Positions 40,823 through 48,550 of a DNA stretch of 64,000 nt are shown piece after piece (the stretch's first letter is position 1; every line of letters begins with the position of its first letter). The stretch comes from Alsobacter ponti. Lineage in GTDB: Bacteria; Pseudomonadota; Alphaproteobacteria; Rhizobiales; Beijerinckiaceae. The notes under the pieces are model-generated. The model did not search any database and was not told the DNA's origin. It saw nothing but the letters and a program-made list of their open reading frames with translations. The position numbers were made by a program, and so were the translations under genes. The DNA is taken from assembly GCF_024294805.1 (NCBI RefSeq), contig NZ_JANCLU010000001.1, positions 1-64,000 of the forward strand. Direction: 5' to 3'.

Positions 40823-42583
40823 TCACGCGGCGGAGCCGAACTGCAGCTGGTAGAGCCGCGCGTAGAGCCCGTCGCGCCGCAGCAGCTCGGCGTGCGCGCC
40901 CTGTTCGGCGACGCGGCCGTGGTCCAGCACGTAGATGCGGTCCGCGGCCGCCACCGTGGCGAGCCGATGCGCGATGATCAACGTCGTGCGGTTCTTCATC
41001 AGCACCTGCAGCGCCTTCTGGATGGCCGCGTCGGACTCCGCGTCCAGCGCCGAGGTCGGCTCGTCGAGCAGCAGGATCGGCGCGTTCTTGAGGAAGGCGC
41101 GGGCGATGGAGACGCGCTGCCGCTGCCCGCCCGAGAGCTGGCCGCCGAACTCGCCGACCCGCGTCTCGTAGCCGTTCGGCAGGCGCGTGATGAAGTCGTG
41201 CGCCGAGGCGGCGCGCGCGGCCTCGATCATCTCCGCCTCGCTGGCGCCGGGGCGGCCGCGCAGGATGTTCTCGGCGATGGTGCCGTCGAACAGGAAGACG
41301 TCCTGGCTCACCAGCGCGACCTGGTCGTACAGGCTCGCCGCGGTGACGCCGGCGAGGTCGACGCCGTCGATGTCGACGCGGCCGGCCTGCGGCGTCCAGA
41401 ACCGCAGCACGAGGTTGAAGACGGTGCTCTTGCCGCTGCCCGACAGGCCCACCAGGGCCGTGGTGCGGCCGGCCTCCGCGACGAGGTCGACATCGTGCAG
41501 CACCGGCGCGGCGGGATCGTAGCCGAAGCTCACGCCGTGGAAGCGCACCTCGCCGCCGGCCACGGCGAGCGGCGCGGCGTCCGGCGGGTCGACCACGACG
41601 GGGCGGCTGTCGATCATCTCGTAGAGCATGCGCACGCCCACCGAGGCGGCGGCGAGCGTGAGATTGAGGCGCGCCAGACGGCGGGCGGGATCGGTCGCCA
41701 TCAGCAGGGCGGTGATGAAGGCGAAGAACTCGCCCGGCGTCGCGCCGGTGTAGATGACGCGCCAGCCGCCGTAGAAGATGACGCTGGCGACGGCGACGCC
41801 GCCCAGCGTGTCGATGAGCGGCACGGTGCCCGCCTGCACGCGCGCCATGCGGTTGGCGAGGCGTTCGACGCTGGACACCGAGTCTTCCATGCGCGCGCGC
41901 ATCGTGTCCTCGAGGCGGAATGCCTTGATGACGCGGATGCCGTGCACCGTCTCCTGCATGGTGGCGACGATGGAGGCCAGCGAGGCGACCTCGCGCGAGA
42001 ACAGCTTGCGCACCAGCTTGAGCAGCCGCGACAGCGCCAGGAACAGAACCGGCATGCCGATCAGCGCGATGGCGGTGAGCAGCGCGTCCTGCGAGAGCAT
42101 GACGGCCAGCAGGCTCGCCAGCGTGAACAGGTCGCGCCCGAGCGAGGTCGCCACCAGGTTGAGCGTGACGCTGGCCGCCTGGGCGTTCTGGGTGAGGCGG
42201 GTGATCAGCTCGGAGGAGGCGTGCCGCTGGAAAAAGGCGAGGTCCTGCCGCAGCATGGTGTCGAAGATGCGCCGCTGCATGGTGGCGACGATGTTGTTGC
42301 CGACGCGCGCCAGCAGCACTTCCTGCCCGTAGGAGGCCGCGCCTTTCAGCGTGTAGAGGGCCACCACGGCGCCGCAGATGACCCACATGTACCAGGGGTC
42401 ACGGTCGACGAAGACCTTGTTGATCAGATCCTTCATCAGCCAGGCGCTGATGCCAGTGGTGACGGCGACGATGGCCATCAGCGCCAGCGCCACGGCGTAT
42501 TGCGGCGCGAAGCGGCGGAAGTTCTCCGAAACGAGCCGCCTCAGGACGGGCAGGTCCGGGCGACGCGGCTTGATGGGCTGCAT
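40823..42583 (-). CDS. ABC exporter, MsbA/lipid A type half-transporter
   Basis: A 586-residue fusion of a six-TM exporter domain (about residues 1-320) and an ATPase. Walker A is GLSGSGKST, the Q-loop is in VALVSQDVFLFDGTI, the signature is LSGGQRQRVSIAR, Walker B is PILLLDEPTSALD and the H-loop is IIAHRLATV. Length and the QRRIFDTMLRQDLAFF coupling helix match MsbA-type lipid flippases, which work as homodimers in the inner membrane. The start at 42583 has GGAAGG upstream. It is convergent with the four-Cys gene, 13 bases away. Its substrate (lipid A, another lipid or a peptide) is not determined. Confidence 0.9.
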   Translation of the reverse strand: MQPIKPRRPDLPVLRRLVSENFRRFAPQYAVALALMAIVAVTTGISAWLMKDLINKVFVDRDPWYMWVICGAVVALYTLKGAASYGQEVLLARVGNNIVATMQRRIFDTMLRQDLAFFQRHASSELITRLTQNAQAASVTLNLVATSLGRDLFTLASLLAVMLSQDALLTAIALIGMPVLFLALSRLLKLVRKLFSREVASLASIVATMQETVHGIRVIKAFRLEDTMRARMEDSVSSVERLANRMARVQAGTVPLIDTLGGVAVASVIFYGGWRVIYTGATPGEFFAFITALLMATDPARRLARLNLTLAAASVGVRMLYEMIDSRPVVVDPPDAAPLAVAGGEVRFHGVSFGYDPAAPVLHDVDLVAEAGRTTALVGLSGSGKSTVFNLVLRFWTPQAGRVDIDGVDLAGVTAASLYDQVALVSQDVFLFDGTIAENILRGRPGASEAEMIEAARAASAHDFITRLPNGYETRVGEFGGQLSGGQRQRVSIARAFLKNAPILLLDEPTSALDAESDAAIQKALQVLMKNRTTLIIAHRLATVAAADRIYVLDHGRVAEQGAHAELLRRDGLYARLYQLQFGSAA

Positions 42584-42721
42584 GGGCCTTCCGGGTTGGG
42601 ACGCCGCGGGGCGGCGCGCCGTGTCATACCGGCTGGCGCGGCGCGAGACAATGTGGAGGCCCAACCCGCGGGCCCGCCGCCGCGCCGACCCCGCCCGCGT
42701 CGACGCCCGATTCCGCTTCCC

Positions 42722-43099
42722 TTACTCCTCCCGCGCCAGCTCCGCCAGGGCGTCGGCGCCGGCGGTGGCGGCTTGGGCGAGGTCGTGGAAGAGCAAAGAG
42801 AGTTCGAGGAAGACGCTGCGGTCGGTCTCCTCGCTGGTGAGGTGATCGAGTTCGTCGAGCAAAGCGAGGATGGCGGCGGCGTCCTCGCGGCGGGCGCGGG
42901 CTTCGGCGAGGGCGCGGCGGGCGGCGCGGCGCGTCTCCTGCGTGGCGAAGCGGCGCAAGGCCGCGTCCAGCCGCTCGCGGCATTCGCAGTCGAGCCCGGC
43001 GTGGCTCAGCACGGCGCGAAGGCGTCCGGCCGCGCCGGCCGCGCCGGGGGCGTCAGGACCGGCGGAGCGGCGGGCGGGGGACGAACTGCGGGCGGACAT
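42722..43099 (-). CDS. Hypothetical helical protein downstream of nirK
   Basis: A 125-residue protein beginning MSARSSSPARRSAG. A disordered N-terminus is followed by a helical part rich in Ala, Arg and Leu (RLRAVLSHAGLDCECRERLD; ILALLDELDHLTSEETDRS; FLELSLLFHDLAQAA). The ATG at 43099 has GGAG six bases upstream; upstream in-frame ATGs at 43111 and 43162 have none. No family is recognised. It is about 200 bases past the nirK stop, beyond that gene's terminator. High GC makes chance open frames common, so confidence is moderate. Confidence 0.5.
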   Translation of the reverse strand: MSARSSSPARRSAGPDAPGAAGAAGRLRAVLSHAGLDCECRERLDAALRRFATQETRRAARRALAEARARREDAAAILALLDELDHLTSEETDRSVFLELSLLFHDLAQAATAGADALAELAREE

Positions 43100-43264
43100 G
43101 CCGGGCTCCATAGGGCGGTGGCGAAAGGCGCGCCGGCGGACGGCCGGTTCCGAAACGGACATGCCGCGCCCGGGGATGGGGGCGCGGCATGGGTGGGGCG
43201 CGGGCGCGCTCAGGGACGCCGACCGCCCGGTCGCAGCGGGGGCCGGCGACGTCGCCGACGCGAA

Positions 43265-43290
43265 ACCCGCCCGGGGGGAACCGGGCGGGT
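43265..43290 (-). terminator. Rho-independent terminator of nirK
   Basis: A perfect 10-bp stem (ACCCGCCCGG / CCGGGCGGGT) with a six-base loop starts 15 bases past the nirK stop. On the minus strand it is followed by a short TTTC run. Confidence 0.7.
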
Positions 43291-43305
43291 CCGCGCGTCG
43301 AGGGC

Positions 43306-44439
43306 TCAGTGGCCGCCGGTGGACATGGCGGACTTGGCGGGGTTGTGGTCGAGGAACACGTCGGGGTTGTTCGGTCCGTCAACCTTGAGAATGCCGACCA
43401 GGCCCTTCTCCATGCGGCTCAGCGCGTGGTCGACCAGGACGTAGTTGCCGGGCACTTCGAGCTTGAACTCCACGGCGGAGGCGCCGCCCGGGGGCACGGT
43501 GATGGTCTGCACGTCCTTGGTGACGCCGCTCGTCATCGAACCCATCGGGTACACCTTGTCGAAGATCTCGCCGATGACGTGGAAGGACGAGGTGTAGTTC
43601 GGGCCGCCGACCCCGAAGAAGATGCGCACCGTCTCGCCGACCTTGGCGCTCAGGGGCTTCTCCTTCGACAGCGCGCCCACCGCGCCGTTGAAGACGAAGA
43701 ACTCGGGCCGCTCGTTGACCAGCTTGTCATAGCTCTCGGAGAGCTGGCCCTTCGCGCCGATCTTCTCCTCGGTGTAGATCTCGCCCTGCATCACGTAGAA
43801 CTCGTGGTCGACCTTCGGCAGGCCGCCTTCCGGCTCCACCAGGATCAGCCCGTACATGCCGTTGGCGATGTGCTGGGAGACCATCGGCGTGGCGCAGTGA
43901 TAGACGTACAGGCCGGGGTTCATGGCCTTGAATTCGAAGCCGCGGCTCTCGCCGGGGGCCGCTTCGGTCGCCCGCGCGCCGCCGCCGGGGCCGGTCACGG
44001 CGTGGAAGTCGACATTGTGCTGCATGATGCTGTCGTCGGCGTTGCGCAGCGCCACCTCGACCGTGTCGCCGACCCTTACGCGGACGAACGGGCCCGGGAC
44101 CTTGCTGTTGAACGTCCAGTACTTGTAGGTCGCGCCGTCGGCGAGCTTGCCTTCGACTTCGGTGGTCTCGAGGTCCACCTTCACGCGGCGGGGGCCGACT
44201 GCGGTGATCGGGCCGGGCAGGTCGGTCGGGTCGCGGACGATGCTCACCGGGCCGGCGGGAACCTGGGCCGGGGCCGGCTGCGTGGCCGGCGCGGCCGCCA
44301 GAACGATCGGCTTGCCGTGGTCGTGCCCGTCATGCGCCAAGGCGGCGAGCGGGGCGGCCATCCAGGCGGCGGCGGCGACCAGCGCCGTCATCGCGACGGT
44401 CGCGGCGAGGGGGCGGCTGGCGTTGCGTTCGGTGAACAT
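43306..44439 (-). CDS. nirK: Copper-containing nitrite reductase NirK
   Basis: A 377-residue periplasmic enzyme reducing nitrite to NO in denitrification, active as a trimer. After a signal peptide (cleavage near ALA-HDG) come two cupredoxin domains. The type 1 copper ligands are the His of SIMQHNVDF, the Cys of VYHCATPMV and the following His and Met (QHIANGMYG); the type 2 site uses the second His of VDFHAVTG, the His next to that Cys (YHC) and the His of SSFHVIGE in domain 2. The ATG at 44439 is chosen because GGAG lies six bases upstream; two ATGs just before it are alternatives. An FNR/NnrR-type box sits 55-68 bases upstream. Confidence 0.95.
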   Translation of the reverse strand: MFTERNASRPLAATVAMTALVAAAAWMAAPLAALAHDGHDHGKPIVLAAAPATQPAPAQVPAGPVSIVRDPTDLPGPITAVGPRRVKVDLETTEVEGKLADGATYKYWTFNSKVPGPFVRVRVGDTVEVALRNADDSIMQHNVDFHAVTGPGGGARATEAAPGESRGFEFKAMNPGLYVYHCATPMVSQHIANGMYGLILVEPEGGLPKVDHEFYVMQGEIYTEEKIGAKGQLSESYDKLVNERPEFFVFNGAVGALSKEKPLSAKVGETVRIFFGVGGPNYTSSFHVIGEIFDKVYPMGSMTSGVTKDVQTITVPPGGASAVEFKLEVPGNYVLVDHALSRMEKGLVGILKVDGPNNPDVFLDHNPAKSAMSTGGH

Positions 44440-44493
44440 CGTCATCTCCATCGGTTGATGAGGAGTGTTTAGTCCCGACCCCGCCACCGCTCT

Positions 44494-44507
44494 TTGTCGC
44501 ACTGCAA
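44494..44507 (-). promoter_or_regulatory. FNR/NnrR-type box upstream of nirK
   Basis: TTGTCGCACTGCAA fits the TTG-N8-CAA core of Crp/Fnr-family anaerobic regulators. Its centre is about 61 bases before the nirK start codon, consistent with a -41.5 activator position and a leader of about 20 bases. The regulator gene nearby on the other strand (44688) is of the NnrR type. Confidence 0.65.
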
Positions 44508-44687
44508 ACAGATTCCACATCCGTCAATCGCGACCCCGGCTTCGGACCGAAACGGCTCACGCGCGCGTTCCTTCGCAGCGCGGCGGCGCTGGGCGCGACT
44601 TGACCTCCGTGCCCCGTCACGCATAGCTGCGGACGACGGACCCGCGCGTCCGTCCGCTCCCCCGGCGCACAAGGAAAGGCGCGACAC

Positions 44688-45380
44688 GTGTCTCCGCTCG
44701 ACCGCTCCCTCATCGCCAACCTGGCGATCTTCTCGCCGCTTTCGCCCGCCGAGCAGGACGAGGTGATCCACGAGGCGCGTTCCGTGCGCTACCCCAAGGG
44801 CGCGGCCGTGTTCGAGCAGGACACGGAGGCGACCTCGTTCTTCGTGCTGCTGCACGGCAGCCTGCAGGTGGTGAAGCTGACGCCCTCCGGCCAGCAGGTG
44901 GTGGTGCGCTACGTCTCGCCGGGCGAGCTGTTCGGCATCGCGGTGCAGATGGGCCGCGCCAGCTATCCGGCCTCGGCTCTCGCCGTGGTCGACAGCGTCG
45001 CGCTGGTGTGGCCGTCCTCGGCGTGGCCGACGCTGCTGGCCCGCGCGCCCGGGCTCGCCGGCGCGGCGCTGCACACGGTCGGCAGCCGCCTCGCCGACGC
45101 GCACACGCGCGTGGTGGAGATGTCGACGGAGGAGGTGGAGCGGCGCGTCGCGCACGCGCTGCTGCGGCTCGTCAAGCAATCCGGCCGCAAGGTCGAGACG
45201 GGGATCCAGATCGACTTCCCGATCAGCCGGCAGGACGTCGCGGAGATGACCGGCACGACGCTGCACACCGTCAGCCGCATCCTCAGCGCCTGGGAGGACC
45301 AGGGTTTGGTCGAGGGCGGCCGGCAGCGCATCGTGGTGCGCGATCCCCACCGCCTGTTCATGCTCGCCGAGCGCAAGTAG
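44688..45380 (+). CDS. Crp/Fnr family transcriptional regulator, NnrR-like
   Basis: A 230-residue activator with an N-terminal cyclic-nucleotide-binding-like barrel (FEQDTEATSFFVLLHGSLQVV, YVSPGELFGI), a dimer helix and a C-terminal winged helix with the recognition segment ISRQDVAEMTGTTLHTVSRIL. It lacks the N-terminal Cys cluster of FNR, and the LHTVSR recognition helix matches NnrR-type regulators that respond to NO. It is transcribed divergently from nirK, with one FNR-type box between. The start is a GTG with AAGGAAAGG upstream. It probably controls nirK and the DUF1858 gene. Confidence 0.85.
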   Translation: MSPLDRSLIANLAIFSPLSPAEQDEVIHEARSVRYPKGAAVFEQDTEATSFFVLLHGSLQVVKLTPSGQQVVVRYVSPGELFGIAVQMGRASYPASALAVVDSVALVWPSSAWPTLLARAPGLAGAALHTVGSRLADAHTRVVEMSTEEVERRVAHALLRLVKQSGRKVETGIQIDFPISRQDVAEMTGTTLHTVSRILSAWEDQGLVEGGRQRIVVRDPHRLFMLAERK

Positions 45381-45398
45381 CGCCCGGCGAGACTCGCC

Positions 45399-45611
45399 TC
45401 AGGCGGGCTGCACCTCGGCGGCGACGGCCCGCAGCGCCGCCAGGAACACCGGCAGCTCGGTCTTGTGCTCGCGGCAGGCGTCCTCGACCGTGTGGAAGCA
45501 GGCGATCGGGCAGCCGACGCACATGAACTTGTATTTCAGGAAGACGGCGATCGTCGCGGGCTGCCGCCGCATGACGTCGTCGACCAGGCAGTGGGATGTG
45601 ATGAGGGGCAT
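45399..45611 (-). CDS. DUF1858 domain protein (hybrid-cluster-associated redox disulfide protein)
   Basis: A 70-residue protein composed of a single DUF1858 domain. The pattern VMRRQPATIAVFLKYKFMCVG then CPIACFHTVEDACREH contains the CxxC-type redox-disulfide Cys and is typical of the short proteins co-regulated with denitrification genes in alphaproteobacteria. The function is unproven. The ATG at 45611 has GGAGGCG upstream. A box like the one of nirK lies at 45663-45676, so it is probably NnrR-controlled. Its 3' end is convergent with the regulator gene. Confidence 0.85.
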   Translation of the reverse strand: MPLITSHCLVDDVMRRQPATIAVFLKYKFMCVGCPIACFHTVEDACREHKTELPVFLAALRAVAAEVQPA

Positions 45612-45662
45612 GCTCGCCTCCATTTTGAAGAGGCAGAATATTGCGAAAGGACGAGCCGGTCT

Positions 45663-45676
45663 TTGTCGTAGCACAA
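45663..45676 (-). promoter_or_regulatory. FNR/NnrR-type box upstream of the DUF1858 gene
   Basis: TTGTCGTAGCACAA again fits TTG-N8-CAA and shares its first six bases with the nirK box. The centre is about 58 bases before the start codon at 45611, nearly the same distance as for nirK. Confidence 0.65.
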
Positions 45677-45727
45677 GCAGGCGTTGCGTCCGCAGCGGCT
45701 CCCGGCGGCGGGGCGGCGCAAAAAAGA

Positions 45728-45759
45728 GGCCCGGCGAGGGCTTCCAAACCCGCCGGGCC
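45728..45759 (-). terminator. Rho-independent terminator of the first MucR gene
   Basis: A perfect 9-bp stem GGCCCGGCG / CGCCGGGCC with a 14-base loop starts about 20 bases past the stop at 45781. On the minus strand it is followed by TCTTTTTT, a good U-tract. Confidence 0.8.
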
Positions 45760-45780
45760 GCAATCGACGTCTTCGCCGTG

Positions 45781-46230
45781 TCAGGCCGATTTCTTGGCGG
45801 GCTTGCCGCGCGCGTTTTTGCGGCGCTGCTGGCCCAGGCCCATGGTGCGGGCCAGCGCCGAGCGGGCAGCCGAGTAGTTCGGCGCCACCATCGGATAGTC
45901 CGGCGGCAGGCTCCACTTGGCGCGATATTCTTCCGGAGACATGTTGTAGGCGGTGCGCAGGTGCCGCTTCAAAGAACGGAACGAGCGCCCGTCCTCGAGG
46001 CAGACGATGTAGTCGGGATGCACCGACTTCTTGACCGGCACGGCCGGTTTCAGTTCGGGCGCTGGCTGCGGCTCCGCGACGCCGTGCTGGATATTGGCGA
46101 GCGCGCGGTGAACCTCGGTGACAAGACCCGCGAGCTCGGCCGACGCCACGGAATTCTTGCTGACATAGGCGGCGATAATCTCGGCGGTGAGCTCGACGAC
46201 GTTTGGCGATGCTTCGTTTTGGTGGTCCAT
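45781..46230 (-). CDS. MucR/Ros family transcriptional regulator, zinc-site variant
   Basis: A 149-residue DNA-binding protein. An N-terminal dimerisation region (VVELTAEIIAAYVSKNSVA, then LAGLVTEVHRALANI) precedes the Ros-type finger CLEDGRSFRSLKRHLRTAY and the conserved NMSPEEYRAKWSLPPDYPMV, with a basic C-terminal tail. In Ros/MucR the second ligand position is Cys or Asp and the last is His; here the Asp is present, but the expected second His after KRHL is absent (TAYN). The fold may therefore hold without zinc, as reported for some Ros relatives. Targets are typically exopolysaccharide, motility and its own gene. It is divergent from a paralogue. Confidence 0.92.
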   Translation of the reverse strand: MDHQNEASPNVVELTAEIIAAYVSKNSVASAELAGLVTEVHRALANIQHGVAEPQPAPELKPAVPVKKSVHPDYIVCLEDGRSFRSLKRHLRTAYNMSPEEYRAKWSLPPDYPMVAPNYSAARSALARTMGLGQQRRKNARGKPAKKSA

Positions 46231-46291
46231 TCCTCAAGGCCCCCTCAGGCTCAAGCTTGAACCTCACTTTCGTAATACAAGTTTAAGGTGC

Positions 46292-46306
46292 TGTCCATTT
46301 TGGACA
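46292..46306. promoter_or_regulatory. Palindrome in the MucR divergent region
   Basis: TGTCCA and TGGACA arms separated by TTT, about 65 bases upstream of the leftward MucR gene start. Possible operator. Confidence 0.45.
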
Positions 46307-46566
46307 CCAAAGTCTTGCAAAAATTTCAATCGGGCGCACGCTTCCGGACGAAAGTAACCTCGCCGGCCCGTACAGGGCGCGCCGGGAAGGATCGGCGGAG
46401 GTAAGGCCGGCACGTGCAATGCCGGATCGGCGCCGGACGGAGCGCTCCCGGGGAGAGGACGGGACATTTAATCGCCGTTGCTCCCGGTGCGGAAGTCCAA
46501 CAACGCGGCGAAATTTTTACTCTAACCACACTATCGGATGAACTTCGGGCGGAGTTTCCAAGTTGA

Positions 46567-46580
46567 GGGGTGATCACCCC
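46567..46580. promoter_or_regulatory. Perfect 14-bp palindrome before the second MucR gene
   Basis: GGGGTGATCACCCC lies 17 bases upstream of the ATG at 46598, immediately before the ribosome-binding site GGAGGGAGGG. It could be an operator or form a hairpin in the leader. Confidence 0.5.
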
Positions 46581-46597
46581 GGAGGGAGGGCGCCGCC

Positions 46598-47056
46598 ATG
46601 GACGATTCGAATCATTCCCAGTCGCACATCGTCGAACTCGCCGCCGAGATCGTCTCGGCCTATGTCAGCAACAATACGGTCGCGTCGGGGGAATTGGCGG
46701 GGCTGATCGACAACGTCCATCGCGCCCTCTCGGGCTTGCGCAACGGCCCCGAGGAGCCCGCCGCCGCCGAGCTGAAGCCGGCCGTGCCGGTCAAGAAGTC
46801 GGTGCATCCCGACTACATTGTCTGCCTGGACGACGGCCTGCACTTCAAGTCTCTGAAGCGGCACTTGCGGACCGCGCACGACATGTCGCCTGCCGAATAC
46901 CGCACGAAGTGGGGCCTGCCGAAAGACTACCCGATGGTGGCCCCCGGCTACGCGGCCCGGCGCTCCGACCTCGCCAAGTCGATCGGCCTCGGCCAGCCAC
47001 GCGCCAAGCCGCCGGGCGGCGAGGCCGAGCCGAAGAAGGCCCGCAAGGCGAAATAG
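46598..47056 (+). CDS. MucR/Ros family transcriptional regulator
   Basis: A 152-residue paralogue of the leftward MucR gene, with nearly the same core (LKPAVPVKKSVHPDYIVCL) and different tails. The finger reads CLDDGLHFKSLKRHLRTAHD: Cys, Asp, His and a final His at the Ros spacing (His-x4-His), so the zinc site is probably complete here. The shared core and mirrored arrangement point to a duplication with inversion. A strong site GGAGGGAGGG precedes the ATG at 46598. Confidence 0.93.
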   Translation: MDDSNHSQSHIVELAAEIVSAYVSNNTVASGELAGLIDNVHRALSGLRNGPEEPAAAELKPAVPVKKSVHPDYIVCLDDGLHFKSLKRHLRTAHDMSPAEYRTKWGLPKDYPMVAPGYAARRSDLAKSIGLGQPRAKPPGGEAEPKKARKAK

Positions 47057-47067
47057 CTCGGACGCGA

Positions 47068-47147
47068 CGTCGGCCGGCAAGCCAGGCCGACGGTTCGGTT
47101 CCATCGCGCGCCGGCGCCTCCTGGTCGGGACGGGCCGCTTCGGCCCG
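47068..47147 (+). terminator. Two hairpins after the second MucR gene
   Basis: CGTCGGCC / GGCCGACG (47068-47092) and CGGGCCG-CTT-CGGCCCG (47131-47147) follow the stop at 47056. T-runs are short, so termination may be partial. Confidence 0.4.
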
Positions 47148-47258
47148 CGTATAGTCGCACCGGGCCGCCACCTTGGCGGGCCGCGCGCGCGAGACCTCCC
47201 CCACCGCGCGTGCTCGCTCGCCCTGCGCTCCGGCCGGGCAGGAATTCGGAGACCCATC

Positions 47259-47696
47259 ATGAAATCTGTCGTGGGCATCGGCCACGTCGCCATTCGCGTG
47301 AAGGACGTGGACCGGACGCTCGCCTTCTATGTCGGCCAGCTCGGCTTCAAGGAGATGATGCGGCTCGACCGCGACGGGCGGCTCTGGCTGCTCTATCTGC
47401 GCATCACCGACACGCAGTTCCTGGAGGTGTTTCCCGATGGCGAGGGCGAGCGCGCCTCGGGCAAGGAGGCGGTGGGCTACAACCATCTCTGCCTGGAAGT
47501 GTCCGACATCGAGGCGGCGGTCGCCGAGCTCGCCGCCGCCGGCGTCGCGCTCACCGCGCCGCTGAAGACCGGCGCGGACGGCAACCTTCAGGCCTGGATC
47601 GAGGACCCGGACGGCCACCGGATCGAGCTGATGCAGATGGCGCCGGACTGTTTGCAGGCGCAGGCGCTGGCCCGCATGCGCGCCGACCGGGTCTGA
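47259..47696 (+). CDS. VOC family protein (glyoxalase/bleomycin resistance fold)
   Basis: A 145-residue protein with two beta-alpha-beta-beta-beta units. Candidate metal ligands are His in IGHVAIRVKDVD (residue near 8), Glu in DTQFLEVFPDG, His in GYNHLCLEVSDIEAAV and Glu in DPDGHRIELMQM, the full glyoxalase I-type set. The single domain would dimerise. It precedes an aldo/keto reductase by 11 bases and is probably co-transcribed, consistent with detoxification or turnover of small carbonyl compounds; the substrate is unknown. Confidence 0.87.
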   Translation: MKSVVGIGHVAIRVKDVDRTLAFYVGQLGFKEMMRLDRDGRLWLLYLRITDTQFLEVFPDGEGERASGKEAVGYNHLCLEVSDIEAAVAELAAAGVALTAPLKTGADGNLQAWIEDPDGHRIELMQMAPDCLQAQALARMRADRV

Positions 47697-47707
47697 GGAG
47701 CCGTGCC

Positions 47708-48550
47708 ATGAGCATCACGGGCCAGGAGCATCGCATGACGACCAGGAACGGCATCCCCGTGATGGGGCTTGGAACCTACCAAAGGCTGGGACCGGAGGGC
47801 TGCGAGGCGATCCGCGTGGCGCTGGAGATCGGCTACCGCCATCTCGACACGGCGCAGAGCTACGACACGGAGGAGAACGTCGCCGAGGCGATCCGGCGCA
47901 GCGGGGTGCCGCGCGGGGAGGTGTTCATCACCACCAAGGTGGCGACGACCAATCTGGCGCGCGGCGCGTTCCTGCCGTCGGTGGAGAAGAGCCTGAAGCG
48001 GCTCGCGACCGAGCGCATCGACCTCACGCTGATTCACTGGCCCTCGCCCAACGACGCCGTTCCGTTCGAGCATTACATCGAGGATCTCGGCACGGCGCAG
48101 GAGCGCGGCTGGACGCGGCTGATCGGCGTCTCCAACTTCCCCATCGCGCTGCTGAAAAAGGCCGAGGCGATCCTCGGCAAGGGCCGCCTCGCCACCAACC
48201 AGGTGGAGGTGCATCCCTTCCTGCAGAACCGCACGCTGCGCGACTGGTGCGACGGCGCGGGCATCTCGGTCACCGCCTACATGCCGCTGGCGAAGGGGCG
48301 CGTCGCCGCCGATCCCGTGCTACGCGACATCGCCGCCGCGCGCAACGCGACGCCGGGACAGATCGCGCTCGCCTTCCTGCTGCAGGAAGGGCTGATCGTC
48401 ATCCCCGCCTCGTCGCGCCGCGACAACCTCGCCGCCAATTTCGCCGCGACCGGCATCGTGCTGTCAGCGGAGGAGATCGCCCGCGTCCGCGCGCTCGACA
48501 GGCATGAGCGGATGATCAACCCCGCCTCGCCGCCGGCCTGGGACCGGTAG
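47708..48550 (+). CDS. Aldo/keto reductase (2,5-diketogluconate reductase-like)
   Basis: A 280-residue NADPH-dependent carbonyl reductase with the TIM-barrel AKR signature. Catalytic residues are Asp and Tyr in YRHLDTAQSYDTEENV, Lys in VFITTKVATTNL and His in LTLIHWPSP. The cofactor region is near the C-terminus (IVIPASSRRDNLAANF). It belongs to the short AKR class that includes DkgA/DkgB. The ATG at 47708 follows AGGAG. Its stop lies directly against the stop of the leftward GH1-RmlD gene. Confidence 0.93.
   Translation: MSITGQEHRMTTRNGIPVMGLGTYQRLGPEGCEAIRVALEIGYRHLDTAQSYDTEENVAEAIRRSGVPRGEVFITTKVATTNLARGAFLPSVEKSLKRLATERIDLTLIHWPSPNDAVPFEHYIEDLGTAQERGWTRLIGVSNFPIALLKKAEAILGKGRLATNQVEVHPFLQNRTLRDWCDGAGISVTAYMPLAKGRVAADPVLRDIAAARNATPGQIALAFLLQEGLIVIPASSRRDNLAANFAATGIVLSAEEIARVRALDRHERMINPASPPAWDR

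Larger units (their letters stand above)
46231..46597. promoter_or_regulatory. Divergent control region between two MucR genes
   Basis: 367 bases with no gene and AT-rich islands, as expected for MucR targets. GAAATTTTT occurs once per direction, pointing toward each gene (minus strand 46319-46327, 89 bases upstream of the first; plus strand 46510-46518, 80 bases upstream of the second). Palindromes TGTCCA-TTT-TGGACA (46292-46306) and GGGGTGATCACCCC (46567-46580) are also present. These are candidate sites for mutual and self-regulation. Confidence 0.65.

Noticed and set aside
40892-43444. 850-codon plus-strand open frame opposite the ABC exporter
   Set aside because: A shadow of the exporter and following gene: no domains, and His/Arg/Gly-rich composition typical of antisense reading.
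43189-44472. 427-codon plus-strand open frame opposite nirK
   Set aside because: Antisense of nirK, whose copper-site motifs are unmistakable.
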